64,000 nucleotides of DNA. Origin: Plenodomus lindquistii (lineage: Eukaryota; Ascomycota; Dothideomycetes; Pleosporales; Leptosphaeriaceae). The stretch lies in contig JANUWI010000008.1 in NCBI GenBank assembly GCA_025504975.1, forward strand, positions 1,302,001-1,366,000. The letters run 5' to 3'. Position numbers and translations under genes: made by a program. Positions within the stretch are counted from its first letter, which is position 1, and every line of letters begins with the position of its first letter. Below, in pieces: positions 20,392 through 32,028 of this stretch. The notes under the pieces are model-generated. The model did no database searches, was not told the DNA's origin, and saw nothing but the letters and a program-made list of their open reading frames with translations.

Positions 20392-20855
20392 GAGCCTAGA
20401 ATGGCCAAGAGAGGCATTTAAGCTGTATAATCATGTCCAGGAGCATGTCATCGGCCTCTCTATCTCGTAGAAGCAAATTGTTATCTGCCCACACAGCGAT
20501 CTTCTTTTTTGGGAATGCAGCGATTTTTTGCGAAGAGGCTAATGGGTGCTACAGCATTCCTACATTCGGGCGGTGGAACACCTACTCTCCGTATTATGAG
20601 CCAAGCAGGGGGTTTATTCTAGGAACTCACGGGACAAGTTAGTGGAAAACCGTGAACGGTGGGAGCGAGCGTGAGGTCGTTTGCTTGGGCCAGTGTCGCG
20701 AAGAATGATGGCGCTAGTGGCCTACTTGAGCTGCAACGCTTTCCAACTCTCACCTTCTTCAAGTCACTTAACGCGAAGTCAACTCTGCTCACGCAAAATT
20801 TGTGGCCTCGAATCCATCTTCTTTACTAGAGACATTACTTCTGTCGACCGCAGCA

Positions 20856-21779
20856 ATGCATCTCCTCTTCCTAGCTTGTCTGCTTTCCATCCTTTCACTT
20901 TCACAAGCATACACTCCTAGCATTGGAAATCTTGCTCAGGCGTCAAAATTCGCACTCCCAAATCATCCAGAATGCTACGCATTCTGCCCTCCGTTGATGA
21001 ATGCGGTCTCCAATTGCAATCGGAAAGACGGGGACCGCAAGCTGTGTGTATGCGGAGTCCTCACTATCCAGGCATTCAACGACAACAATGGCCCCTGCCC
21101 TGGAATATGCACCGGCCCAATTAGAGCCGAAATTGATAAACTCTTCCTCAGGAGCTGTAGAAACGTAGGAATTGCATCGGTCGCACCAATCACTACCAGC
21201 TCCCGAGCTTCGACGGCGGTGGAGTCTCTAACTACCTTGGCCACGATTATGACACCCACAGCGACATCCACCACAGCCAGTGCTCCAGCAGTCATGGATG
21301 CTGTTTTGTCCACGGAACCCAATCATCAGTAAGTGCGAATCCTGATTTGGGTTTCGGCATTCGACAATGTAACTAACACACATAGGGCACATCAAAAGCG
21401 GAAGTACATTGTTGCAGCCGGAACTGTGGTGGCTTGCGTTCTTTGTGTGGGTGTGCTGATCTGCATCTGCCTCCGCCGTCGCAGTCGCGGACCGAGTGGC
21501 AGGAAGAAGCCCACAGCAGCACGAATACGATGGTTCAGATCACGTTCACAGCCAGAATTCACGGCCTCACAACGGCTTGATCAGCTTCTAGCAGAGCATA
21601 TTGCGGACATGCAGTCTTCACCAGAGGTTGAATTGCCCCAACGATCCCGGACGCGGAGGCAAAGCGAGAATTTCCCGCACGCATCGCATGAGCTGGCGGA
21701 GTACAACCCTATCGACCGAGTCTGGCAAGGCGGCACGCCTGGCTTTCCCATTCACCTCACTCCTAGAGTTGAGAGATAG
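20856..21779 (+). CDS. CFEM-like cysteine domain with one transmembrane helix
   Basis: Two exons (20856-21328, 21386-21779), intron with GTAAGT donor and CTAAC branch, 288 aa. The start at 20856 opens a signal peptide (MHLLFLACLLSILSLSQA). Eight cysteines follow at residues 40, 44, 54, 64, 66, 81, 85 and 101, giving C-x3-C-x9-C-x9-C-x-C-x14-C-x3-C-x15-C. This matches the fungal CFEM arrangement in order and spacing, with Asp at 60. A Ser/Thr-rich stalk leads to one membrane helix at about 165-187, then an RRR stop-transfer and a basic cytoplasmic tail of about 95 residues. CFEM proteins take part in haem or iron capture, surface sensing or virulence. The transmembrane tail favours a receptor-like role here, which is inference. 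Confidence 0.72.
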
Positions 21780-23250
21780 GCAGCATAGCTCGCGGCAGAC
21801 GCAACAACTTACTGCCAAGATGCGGGTGATACCAGTACCAAGAAAGACTACACTCTACACATCTATTACCTCGTCCTGCCTTCGCATGTGAGCATACGAA
21901 GGTTGGGCTCAGGCGTCGTCGAGACGGCGTGAACTGGAAGAATTATGTAGGAAATTCGAATGAACGTTGATTACAACCAGGTACTGTTGAATTACATATT
22001 GTGACGTGAACGAGCGCATCACAATACGCTCTAACGATTGTCAAATTGTAGCGGTGCTATCTGGTGGAGAACGTGAGGTCGAAGGACTGACTCAGGTTCA
22101 ACAAAGACGGGACGGCCCGACCCCGCATCGCGCTAAGATTCATGATGTCACAGCTACACGCTGCTTGACGCGTCCACTCCGCAGCGCGTCGCCAAGATAG
22201 ACGGGCATATCCAGTACCAGAATCATCACTGCAGACCGGACTTGGTTGATTTGATCAATATCTGCGTCCAGTGTTAGGGCTGAAGGCGCACACGCACTGG
22301 TGCAGACAGAGCCCGGCAATGCCTTCCGGCAACTGCAACGGAGACGCTATCTTGCGCCCTCGTCAACTGCTGGCAGCAGTCCAAGGCTACTCCAAACGAG
22401 CCTTTGATGAAATCCCAGGGATTTTGCACGAGACCGGGTTACAGTTGAAAGCATCAGATACCCGACGGCCAGGACGGCCAAACCAGCTCCTGCATGTGCT
22501 GGCGGCGTTTCAGCTTCGACTAGTATACCAAGGTTCGTTGATCCAGTAGAGTTCCCTTCATCTACCAACGACGCTCGCGACATCAACAGGAATGCGTTCG
22601 AGCGATATGCTAAGGCAACTCCCTCTGCAGCCTAGCCGAAGCCAGTTGAAGAGAGCATCAGAGGAGTGCTCATGTCGGCACCGTTGGCTTATCATCCACA
22701 AGTAAAGCCTCTCCTCACTGGTGTCCCTCGGCGAAGAGTATTACGGTCTTTAGGTGGAGTCTCGATATGGCAGTGTTCTCCAGTTCCGTCGTTGGACTTG
22801 CGCAGGCTGAGTTGTGCTGTGCTGGCTCATTATGCAGGCTAATGCAGCGATAGTTCGATAGTCCGCACCGCTACAGTACTCCGATTCCCAAAGACCCGAT
22901 ACTGCTAGTATTAAGAGGACGCTTGGGACTTCACATGCATGGGCTATCCTTCACGACTAAGATCCAAGTCGCCTTTGCGGACAGCGTTGACAACGGCATG
23001 CCCTAACAAATCAACTTTGCTTCTCCAGCCTACGGCTCGTGGTCTATCCCAAGTCTTCAACATTTTACTCCTTTACTTCGAACTCTCGCTCACTTCTGAG
23101 TAACCAACGAGGCCACCTAGCCGATTGTGGTATTGCCACTCCACAGAAAAGCTCCTTTGACATCGCCGTAAGTCCACTACATATTGTATGCATCTAGTCT
23201 GACGATGTGCAGTAGATCTCTTCTCGGTACCAGACCGTCCTGCAGCAATC
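21780..23250. other. Intergenic, no gene seen
   Basis: Short frames only. The right end is the promoter region of the gene at 23251. Confidence 0.35.
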
Positions 23251-24894
23251 ATGGTATCACTCAGATGCCACATACGCAAGCTCTCATCCCGAGCTTTGAA
23301 CAGATTCAGACCCAGCGAGATTCCGCAATACAAAGATGGGGAGGCTCCATCGGAGTTTGTGTCCGAGGTCAAAGGCAAGCTCCAACTACCCAAAGACCCT
23401 AGACTGGTTCGTAGAGATATTCATGATGGCGCTCCTTCTTTTTTACCATCACCAACAGCCAGTCACGAGGAGGTCCAGTACTTCATCTATGCTGTCTTGA
23501 CAACGAAAGTGTACGGCTGCGCAAAAGCATGTCCACAATGGGTGCTCGAGACTTGCTGGGACTGCGACAAGACTGGAGCTGAATTTCTCGCGTTGACCGA
23601 CGAAGAAGTCATGACATTGTGTCCGATGACTAGCAGGATGCATGGACTTCTTCTCGCTGACCAAAAAAGATGGAATGTCGAGCAGATGCCCCCGCCACTC
23701 GCAAGGGAGCTAATTGGCAAAGCGATCTTGGCGGTTTTGAAAGATCGTAGGAAGAATCCCAGCTCACAGAAGGAACAAATTCAGCAATGTTGGGACGCTG
23801 AGAGGTTTCGTGACAGAATGAACCGTGCGGCAAATAGAACCATGTATCAAACGCCATCGAACCCGGTATGCGCTGCAGCAAGTGAGAACTCCGGGAGCAG
23901 CATTGGAGGTAGTCGTCCATGGTACCCCAGAGAATCGGCCCTTGCTTCCGGACCGAGACAAACGGACTGTGGGTCGTCAGTATCTACCAAATCGACGGCG
24001 GGTACCGCCATATCCGTCTCAGAGGGCTCTTCCGTGGGCAGGTATGAACACAATGCTGCCAACAATCATGCTTTGGATTACACGTCAACCTCTCCAAAGC
24101 CGTCAAACGTCCGCAGGGTCAGCAGTCTTCGCGTTATGAGCTCTGCTCCGATGTTCCGAACCAATGATACCTTCCAATCAGCGATAATGCGCGGTCGTCC
24201 TTGTGGCATTCCCGAAATGTTCGAGAGCGAATCTGAGCCAGGCTATATGCCGGAACGTAGGGACACGCCGGTACCAACCCTGAAAATCGAAATCCCCAAC
24301 GGCCACATGGGCACAGATATTCATCCATCACAGCTTTATTCTCCTCCCTTTGGTAGCTATCCCAACCACAGGTCTCGCTGCGGCGCTTCGTTCACCTCGC
24401 CGACATCGCCTCGAACAACAATCAAGCAGAACAGGCAGCGTCCGCCTCAACGACCCAACCCGGGATTGAATCAATTCGGGCCTGTGATGCACGACACTCG
24501 GTTTCTACGAAACCCCGTTTACACCAGTGGATCGCCCATGCGTGTAACGCAATCTTCCATCGGCGTTAAGATCAGTCACAGTCAGATCCTAGGCCATCAG
24601 TACACTCCCGAAACGTCGATTCGATATCCTCAGGTCAATTTTGTTCCACCTCAAAACGTTCAGCCGCCTAGCGTGGGGTCGCGCTCGCCCCTTACCAACA
24701 TTGACACAACGGCTACTCGTCACTGGCCGCCCCATCGGGTAGTCTTTCGTTCCAGTTCTCAGTCTACTCTTCCCTCGATCAAGTCGGCGGTGGTGGTATC
24801 TTCGCGGAGCAATGTTGGAGGCCCAAGCATCACTGATAGAATCTCATCGACCTATCCAACAGAGATTGTCAGGCCTTCTTTGACTAGCAAATGA
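23251..24894 (+). CDS. SAM-like domain protein with a long disordered tail
   Basis: Intronless, 547 aa from the ATG at 23251. Residues about 94-141 (CPQWVLETCWDCDKTG, EFLALTDEEVMTLCPMTSRM, HGLLLADQKRW) have the pattern of a sterile alpha motif or pointed-type helical domain, which mediates protein or RNA contacts. Residues 150-190 are charged and helical. Everything after about 200 is rich in Ser, Pro, Thr and Asn, without predicted structure, and ends SLTSK. There is no signal peptide or membrane segment. A scaffold or regulatory role is plausible but not shown. SAM assignment is by motif only. Confidence 0.6.
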   Translation: MVSLRCHIRKLSSRALNRFRPSEIPQYKDGEAPSEFVSEVKGKLQLPKDPRLVRRDIHDGAPSFLPSPTASHEEVQYFIYAVLTTKVYGCAKACPQWVLETCWDCDKTGAEFLALTDEEVMTLCPMTSRMHGLLLADQKRWNVEQMPPPLARELIGKAILAVLKDRRKNPSSQKEQIQQCWDAERFRDRMNRAANRTMYQTPSNPVCAAASENSGSSIGGSRPWYPRESALASGPRQTDCGSSVSTKSTAGTAISVSEGSSVGRYEHNAANNHALDYTSTSPKPSNVRRVSSLRVMSSAPMFRTNDTFQSAIMRGRPCGIPEMFESESEPGYMPERRDTPVPTLKIEIPNGHMGTDIHPSQLYSPPFGSYPNHRSRCGASFTSPTSPRTTIKQNRQRPPQRPNPGLNQFGPVMHDTRFLRNPVYTSGSPMRVTQSSIGVKISHSQILGHQYTPETSIRYPQVNFVPPQNVQPPSVGSRSPLTNIDTTATRHWPPHRVVFRSSSQSTLPSIKSAVVVSSRSNVGGPSITDRISSTYPTEIVRPSLTSK

Positions 24895-25321
24895 CTTCCG
24901 GTCGCGCCAGGTTCGAAGCTGTGCGCACATACAAACGTAAAAGGCACTTGCCACAGTGTTTGTATGGATTCCAAAGATCGGTTTTGAAGGTGGTGTTGGG
25001 ACGTGATATAAAGGTGATAATGGTCGGACGTTTAGCTTCCTTGGCTATCATTTTGGAATTCCTGTCACTCGTATTGACGATACGTCTGTACATCGCTCGG
25101 CGCGTATTTTTATATTTGACTGCTCAACAATATTAGTCATGAGATTCAATTTGATCAATCTTTCGCGAACTGTCATCGAGCCTCAGAATCGAAGGGCGGA
25201 TAGAACAGTGCATGGACTGACGCGCAATACTCTGCCCTGTGTATCATGGACAACTACTGGGAAAGCAGAGCTTGAATTGATCTTGTACAATAACATATAT
25301 GATATCTCCATTCCTTGACAT
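24895..25321. other. Convergent intergenic region
   Basis: 3' flanks of the SAM-like gene and the cutinase. No other feature is supported. Confidence 0.4.
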
Positions 25322-26072
25322 TCAAGATCTAGAGCCCCTGGCCTTCGCACCCGCTCGCCCAACAGTGTTCCTTCCGGTAGCCCTTGTCGCAGCCGCAGTT
25401 CCAGCTCCGTCCGCCGCCACATTACCCATAACAAATTGCGCAGCCTCATCTGCATTCCTCCCATAAGACAGGTGCGGTGCCAATATAATCGACTGCCCTG
25501 AGCAAATCAAGTCGCCCCTTGCGCAAATGACCTTAGTATTGGCTGCAGGAACCTGGCCTACCGCCTGCCCGTTATCTGGGTCCCCGAAGATGACAGCACT
25601 GCTCACGAAAGCGGTGTCCTGTGCGCTTAGCATATCTGCTGCATTGTGCACGAGTTGTCCTCCTTGTCTATTTTCTTATTAGTCTGAACCGATGCAGCAG
25701 CGCAATGATGACCTACGAGTATCCCGCCATAACGAGAGCAGTATCCGGACACTGCGCCCTAACCTGCCCTACCATCTGCGCCATCAATGCACTTCCTTGC
25801 GCATCGCCTCCAGCCAGGAAACCAGCGACATCCGCAGGATACTCAATCCCCTGCACTGCGACGTTGGCTGCGCCGCCCATGAGATCGCCGACTGCGGAGA
25901 CAAAGGGAGGTCCGGCAATAGTGCCCATGTTGCCTGCCTCGGTGGTGCCGCGTGCGAAGAGGATGGTCATGGCTTTGCATGCGCCGCCGTCCGTGATGTC
26001 GTTTTGTGTGGTAGAGCTGAGGGCCGCGGAGGCCAGGGGGAGGAGGCAAGAAAGGGTCGCGAACGACTTCAT
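25322..26072 (-). CDS. Secreted cutinase (CE5)
   Basis: Two exons, 26072-25717 and 25667-25322, with a 49-bp intron (donor GTAGGT, ACTAAT branch), give 233 aa. The intron interrupts the catalytic serine codon; splicing yields GYSQGG with Ser119 as nucleophile. Asp171 in GDLIC and His184 in APHLSYG complete the triad. Residues 1-17 are a signal peptide (MKSFATLSCLLPLASAA). Paired cysteines (DGGACKAM, RAQCPD, KVIC, DLIC) fit the two conserved cutinase disulphides. The C-terminus is an Ala/Gly/Arg-rich tail. The enzyme hydrolyses cutin ester bonds outside the cell and is typical of plant-associated fungi. The start is the first ATG with signal-peptide character. Confidence 0.93.
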
Positions 26073-27290
26073 GGTGAGGAGAGAAAAAGGCTGGGTGGGT
26101 TGATCGAAGTGGAATTATTAGGTGTAGATGGAAAGAACCTGCCAGAGGTACTGAAATAAAAGACTTGAAGAGAAAAAGTAAAAATTAGCTACTGTTCTCA
26201 ATCATCGAGTAGCAGTATCGCTACTTAAACAGAATGCCCTAAATACCTCGATAGCGACTTGCCGCGGCCGTCGCATCTTTGCTGGCGCTGAGACGAGATA
26301 CCCAGATCTGTCATGTTTGGAGTGTTGCTTTTGAAAGCGATCAAACGTCATGCGAGAACCCCAGAATACGCACAGCCCTAGGCAGTCGATCATTGTAGAT
26401 CAACCTGACAAGCCTTCCATGTCCCAAAAAACATTCTAGGCGACGGGAGTGGTGTCGCACTAGGACTAATTGCCGTTTGAGGCTGAATGTGGCAGCTGTT
26501 GCACGGATGCGCCCGGTCGATCTGTGACAGCCGAGTCATGAAGCTTATGCTTGATTGCCGTTGGATGGTACCTGGTATCGTGATCGATGAGACAGGTGTT
26601 TTGCCTGGTTCTCTGGGGCTTGGCTGGAGCGTTCTGAAACATGTGTTGAAAGATCGCAAATCTTGATGCGTCGAACGTCTGACGATGATCGTCTAAAGGC
26701 GGCAAGCGAGTCATGAGTGGGATTCTTCAGATCGTAGGTATGTTCCGAGGAGAGGCTTCGCGAGGCTTGTTCAGGCGCTAAGGCTGTAAGGCTGACATGG
26801 TATGTCCAAAACATCAATCAGCCAGGAAAGTACAGCTGTTAACTCGAGCCCGATTTTCTTACTTGCGAACGTTATGTTCAGATGTCGCTGCGTCTGGCCA
26901 TATCGTTCACAGTGGTCTCGTACTCGCTAATAGCATTGGACATGCACAACAGTGAGATCTCTATATTCGGTCCGATCCGGGTGTACCATCGTGATAGAAA
27001 TGAACTCCCCTTATCGAAAGGATTCCTAACTTCCAAAATTTGATTGTCTGCCGTCCCGTCATGACACTTGCGCAGGCCTGAATCACACTGACGATGATAA
27101 GGGCGGAAATGACTCATGCCGCCCTCGACAATTGCGGGTGGAGCGGCAAGCACCCCGCCATTGCCCATCTCGAGGAAGGCTTCCACGAGCTAAGCATCTA
27201 TGCCAACACCCTATGCTTCAATATAAGATACATTACATTCCGTTAATTTGAGCCAGGACTAAGGACCAGGTCGCCTACACCAAAACCATA
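26073..27290. other. Intergenic, one weak minus frame
   Basis: The minus frame at 26878-27186 (MEAFLEMGNGGVLAAPPAIV...) is 102 codons with fair composition but no recognised family and no splice evidence. The rest is short frames. Confidence 0.3.
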
Positions 27291-27995
27291 ATGCCGCTGG
27301 AATTGCACGTCTGCACCGAAGCCGACATGGCGGACTTCGCCCGCATTCAGGAGGCTGCTTTCGACAGCCTTGGTCATGGGATGATAGAACTTCTTACTCC
27401 CAACCCGAAACCGGCAGACTACATGGAAAAGTCGATAAACAAAAATATCAAACAGTTTCGAGAGGAGAAGGACCTTACCTTCCTCAAGGTCATAGATACA
27501 GATCTGGACGGCAAGATGATTGCAGTCGCAAAGTGGCGCATCAACCATCACGAACGGACGGAAGAGCAGATACAAAGCATGTTCCCAACACCTGGCCCAG
27601 AAGATGAAGGACGACTTGGAGCATTGGACTTTATGAAATTTCTGCGTAGGGTCAGGGAGGGGTACATGGGTACCAAGCCGTATTACCGTGAGTCCTGCTC
27701 GGTCGGCACCTTTTGGCATGAGGCTAATATAGGTAAAGTACTGCATATACTTGGGACGGATCCAGCGCACCATCGAAGAGGTGCTGGAGGTATGCTCCTC
27801 CAATGGGGAGTTGAGCGAGCTGACCGCGATAACCTGCCCGCGTTCCTTGAAGCGTCATTGATGGCACGACCACTGTATGCTAAGTTTGGATTCACGCCAC
27901 GCGAAGAGGTGGTATGGGATCTCACGAAGTATGGCCTCAGTGGTACGGATATGAGCACGGTGATGATTCGCGATCCGCAACCATATGTCTCGTAG
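27291..27995 (+). CDS. GNAT-family N-acetyltransferase
   Basis: Two exons, 27291-27687 and 27733-27995, give 219 aa. The 45-bp intron (GTGAGT donor, CTAAT branch) is a multiple of three and free of stops, so the unspliced frame is also open; removing it joins KPYYR to KVLHILGTDP, the natural strand leading into the acetyl-CoA loop. The loop HRRGAG is at residues 146-151, followed by the helix LLQWGVERAD and then LEAS...PLYAKFGF, the usual end of the fold. GNAT enzymes move an acetyl group from acetyl-CoA to an amine; the substrate cannot be told. Fungal relatives are soluble and often lie in accessory regions. Confidence 0.83.
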   Translation: MPLELHVCTEADMADFARIQEAAFDSLGHGMIELLTPNPKPADYMEKSINKNIKQFREEKDLTFLKVIDTDLDGKMIAVAKWRINHHERTEEQIQSMFPTPGPEDEGRLGALDFMKFLRRVREGYMGTKPYYRESCSVGTFWHEANIGKVLHILGTDPAHHRRGAGGMLLQWGVERADRDNLPAFLEASLMARPLYAKFGFTPREEVVWDLTKYGLSGTDMSTVMIRDPQPYVS

Positions 27996-28151
27996 CACCC
28001 CAATGACTACGACGAAACCACTCACTAGTCACACTACATCTCGCATGTGCCAGGAGGAGACGTACTACAATACACCTTGATCTTCAGCCTCAAAACTACT
28101 TATACACTATACAAGACCTCAACATCAACCCTCTTCTCACTCCCCCGATCC

Positions 28152-28825
28152 CTACTTCCTCGCCCTCCCAAACCAATGCGCCACCTTAACCCCCCTCTCC
28201 CCCACCATCTCCAAACTCCTCAAAAACTCCCCATGCACACCCCCCTCATTCATATCCGGCATCCTCCCCAACCCCGACACCTCCAGCACCTCCAACCCAC
28301 TCGCCTGCTCGACGAAGGCGAAAAACCCCGCCACGCTATCCTTGCTCGCCTGCGTGCGCAACAACTCATTCGCATTCTGCTCCACGGCAATCTCCTTGAT
28401 TTCCGCAATCGCGGGCCCAATGAACTCGAAGAAGACGTTTGCGGAGCGGATGCGCAGAATCTGAAAGGCCTTGTTTGCGCAGAGGTAGGAGATTGCTTCG
28501 GAGCGGATTTGGCGTGAGGCGCGGAAGATGGGTGGGGAGACGACGTTGGAGCCGAGGTGAGCGGGCTTGGTGGTGTGCGTGATTTGGACTTTGGAGAGGG
28601 ACGGGTAGATGGCTAGGGCGTAGATTTGGTTGCGTATTTCGCCGGGGAGGTGGAGAAAGCCTGTTGTTCCTTGGGCTGGTACGGGTGGTGCCTGGGCGTG
28701 GTGAGCACGTGAGATTGCGCGGGAATCTTTGGGAACTGGCTTACGGGCTTGGGGGTGTCGTCGCTTCGCACGGTGAGCTTGCGGAAGGACTGGAGGATTG
28801 TCATGGTTCCTTTATCTTCAGTCAT
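28152..28825 (-). CDS. 2EXR/F-box-like domain protein
   Basis: Two exons, 28825-28745 and 28691-28152, with a 53-bp intron, give 206 aa. Splicing brings MTEDKGTMTILQSFRKLTVR to GFLHLPGEIRNQIYALAIYP, the hallmark opening of a large fungal family (2EXR or F-box-like) with LPxEIRxxIY. It is followed by SPPIFRASRQIRSEAISYL, the second conserved block. The intron lies in phase 0. The rest is helical with no other domain. Family members are abundant in Pezizomycotina; their biochemical role is mostly unknown. Without splicing the conserved block falls out of frame with the start. Confidence 0.78.
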
Positions 28826-29052
28826 TTTGGGATGTTTGATGGTGTTGTTGTGTGATGTGGTGCAGCTCGTGCGTGTGTAAGGCAACGAGGGGCGCTTGGC
28901 TCGATTGGGTGGGTTGGCAACCAGCAACAACGGATGTTATGGCAACGGGCTGGAACTGTAGATGCAAGCTTGTTAGTGACGGCATAGAAAGGTCCAGATG
29001 CATGTGTTTAGAATTACGGATACAATTTCGCATCCTGTTCATTTAACTACAT

Positions 29053-30540
29053 CTACGACTGCGGCACCATCAGGCGATCAACATCAGGCCCCCAACCGCC
29101 AGTCCCAGAGATCTCGACTTCATTGGCCCCTTCATTCAAGTCCACATGCACAACTGAACTTCCTGGTTCACTCCCTCCATTTGGCAGGAATGCCACCCTT
29201 TGACTGTTGCCATTTACACTGACATTCGCAAACCGCTGACTGCTGTCTCCATTCATATGCTTGATCCTAATCGTCGTACGTGTCGTTGCCGAACTTTGCA
29301 CATTCGAGAACAATGCCGTGCCACCAGCAGAGCTACCAAGGTACCCTGCCGCACTACCTCCTGAGCAGCCTGAGCACGATACAGACTTTGCTCCACCGGA
29401 CAGTGTTGCGGTCTCGCCTTCATACGTGTTCTCCGTTGGCCCAGCGTTCATGGACCCAGTGCTTGGATCGAGAACCCAGTTCACGCTGTTCTTCATGCTG
29501 GCAGTGGTTCCGTCAATCGTCAGCGGCAGCCAAACATATGTGCTCCGCATGAGATTGCTGCTGACCCAGCGATCGCCAAGGTACATGAAGTTGCCGCCTA
29601 TTGGCAGCACAAAGGTGGTTTGAGAAGCATAGGTGTTGGAGCCAGAGTCTGCGAATTTCTCCCACGCGGACCAAGGGCCGGAAAGCGACGTAGCAGTGCT
29701 GTAGTAGTTGTCGTTTGGGTTCCATCCAGTAAGCTGCGATGCGAACATGAAGTAGACACCATTTTTCTTGATGAGAGCGGGTGATTCATATTTCTCGGCC
29801 CATGTGTACACGTTCTCGACTACGGTGAGGTAGTCGTCTGAGAGCGAGTTTATGCGGAGACCATTTTCTCGCTACATGCGTTAGCACATATATACTACTT
29901 CCGGGATGAGAGTGCCATACGTCTTCGGTTAAGAGGTATCCTTTACCATCGTCATCGACATACACACCCGAGTCACGACTTTGGAAGCCCAGAGGCTGCT
30001 CGCTCCGCAAATACGTGTACTTTCCGCACACCGAATCGCCGGTCGCAACGCCGATCTTCGCCTCGCCGTAGTTGGCGCTGTCGATGTGCATCCACATGAC
30101 ATACTTGTTGGTGCTCTTGTTGTATATGACTTTGGGTCGTTCGATCACGCGACCTGGTCCGGTGTCACCTGATGCGGTTTGGGAAAGCAGTGCACCCTCG
30201 TAATTCCATTCGACCAGGTTGGAAGAGGAGTAGCAGTTGACATTGATGAATGCGGTGCCATTTGTCTTGTCCTCGCCAACCCTGGTGAGCTGTTAGTTGC
30301 GCACTAAGTGTGACCAGGGTCGGGGAACTGACCAGTACCACTTATCGCCAACTTTTGTGATGCCGCCGCCATGGGCTTGAATGTGTGTCCCCGTGTTTAC
30401 CTATGATCCCATTCAGCTTCATGTCGTGTTCCAAGGGTACCTCAACGTACTGCAGTCCATGTTGCCCCAGGAACAATCTGCAAGGTCGCACTGGTGGCGG
30501 TTGTCAGGAGCCCAAGCAAAGAGAGGTACAAAGAACGCAT
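29053..30540 (-). CDS. GH43 exo-beta-1,3-galactanase with C-terminal CBM35
   Basis: Four exons (30540-30451, 30400-30333, 30281-29921, 29871-29053) join in frame to 445 aa; introns 49-51 bp. Signal peptide MRSLYLSLLGLLTTATSA. The mature start IVPGATWTAVNTGTHIQAHG and the later YWVGEDKTNG, GRVIERPKVIYN, RDSGVYVDDDGKGYLLTED, YESPALIKKNGVYFMFASQL match the GH43 subfamily that removes galactose from the beta-1,3-galactan core of arabinogalactan proteins. From about residue 318, YEGETATLSGGAKSVSC and the closing GGWGPDVDRLMVPQS form a CBM35-type binding module. Fungal enzymes of this group are reported to lack the usual catalytic base Asp; I did not map the catalytic residues with certainty. Secreted wall-degrading enzyme. 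Confidence 0.88.
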
Positions 30541-31620
30541 GTTGGAATTGTGCAATCTTGTTCTTGAGGCTGGCTGAGAAGGGCATACATACTATGCTTG
30601 TACTAAATACTAGTCATAAACACACCGCTCGAAAACCCGGTCCCCACTCTTTCATAGCCTTGTGGATCAACTTTACGATCATTGACGGAACTCACGATGC
30701 CATGTTATGGCGTGACCGATGTTACCGTATCGGAGCAGCTGATATTGGTTCGGACCAGGGTGAGCAGACAAATTGCGGGGAGCATTAGCGTAGCGGCAAG
30801 CGGTACACACTGTCAGCTATCCTGTCTGGCCATGGTGTTTCCTATTCATGTGCCGGTGTGGATGGTAATTGAGTTATAGCCGGGATGATAATAGCCCGAT
30901 GCCCGCCAAACGCTGGCGAGCAACGACACGTGCGATATTATGTGGGGACTTGGAAAAAAGGAGTAAGACATCCGAATCGTGGTAATACCCCTTTCGGCAG
31001 GCGAGTACTTTGATCGACTTTCGTGGCGGTACGGCGAGATAAATATACGGAGACAAAGCGGATGTCAGAGAATGAGTTCAAGATCGACAATAGAGAAAGC
31101 AAAGATCAGGGGTGTGGCAGGGCATCAATGGATTACTGGTGGTCGATAAACATACATAGTAGAAGCCGTGCAGAAAGAAGTGATTACCTTCAACTTACAA
31201 TTTGCACTAGTAATGCGCTTGCTGATTCCTCCTTGATGGCTACATCAGAGGGATTCTCTGAGCGCATGGACAACCAATCTATCCGTCTTTGACTCCATTC
31301 CCTCACATGAATCCCCGCAATGTGCGATGCTTGCGCGAACGTCTTGGACTTTGTCTGCCTATGAGACGAATTTCTGGTCTCAGGATAGAGACCGTCTTTG
31401 CCGAGTGCGATGCTCTCAAGGTCACTAAGCGTCTTCACAACCGTGTCCTGATGCCCCTCGCCGCCACCTGTGGTGCTGTATTCCTCCGTGTAAACGACAT
31501 GTCGAGTTTGTCGTGTTTTTCCGCAGATAATCTTAACTCAAAGATGTTTCGTGTGCGTGTACGGAGGGTGCTGGAAGTCCTCGGCAAGCGCGAGAGACGC
31601 TGCGGAGGTGTCTTGCGGCA
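30541..31620. other. Intergenic upstream of the galactanase
   Basis: Promoter region of the GH43 gene. The plus frame at 31289-31729 lies partly opposite the putative minus gene and is not supported. Confidence 0.35.
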
Positions 31621-32028
31621 TCATCGCGGCGTGATTCGCTGGGATGCGCTTCCGGCCTTCCAGGGGAACTTCCGTGACGGTCTTCGTGATGCCTGCAAGC
31701 TTCCTACGTCGTCGCTGGACGTGTTGTGATGATGCTGAAGCTGCTCTTGATGACCTGCCACCTCTACGGACTCCACGAGGATGGTGGGGTCGTCGCAGGC
31801 GCAATAGAGCTGGCCTGGCGAGCGCCCGAGCTTCTCCACGCAGGAACAATTTAGCACAACACCACCATGCTCTGAGACGACGGTAAGGTTTGCAGGGAGT
31901 AATGTGAGGCTGCTGAATCGATCCCGCTTGCTCCGAAGACGTGCAGATGTGGTGTTGTGGATTCGTAGGGGGTGCCACGACGAGCTCCCCAAAATCCTCA
32001 ACACCAAGCCGAGTATCGTGAGCCTCAA
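31538..32028 (-). CDS. Putative spliced protein, incomplete model
   Basis: A minus frame runs from about 32028 (no ATG at its start) through SSLTLLPANLTVVSEHGGVV, LNCSCVEKLGRSPGQLYCAC and DDPTILVESVEVAG. A donor in the Gly codon (GTCATC) and acceptor TTGCAG 62 bp on would join it to ITKTVTEVPLEGRKRIPANH and a stop at 31538. The joined sequence reads well, has four clustered cysteines and a hydrophobic segment near its start. The 5' exon is not found. No family is recognised. Confidence 0.3.

Noticed and set aside
27688..27732. 15-residue insertion in the GNAT protein
   Set aside because: It is a 45-bp in-frame intron with proper donor, branch and acceptor; removing it restores the family sequence.
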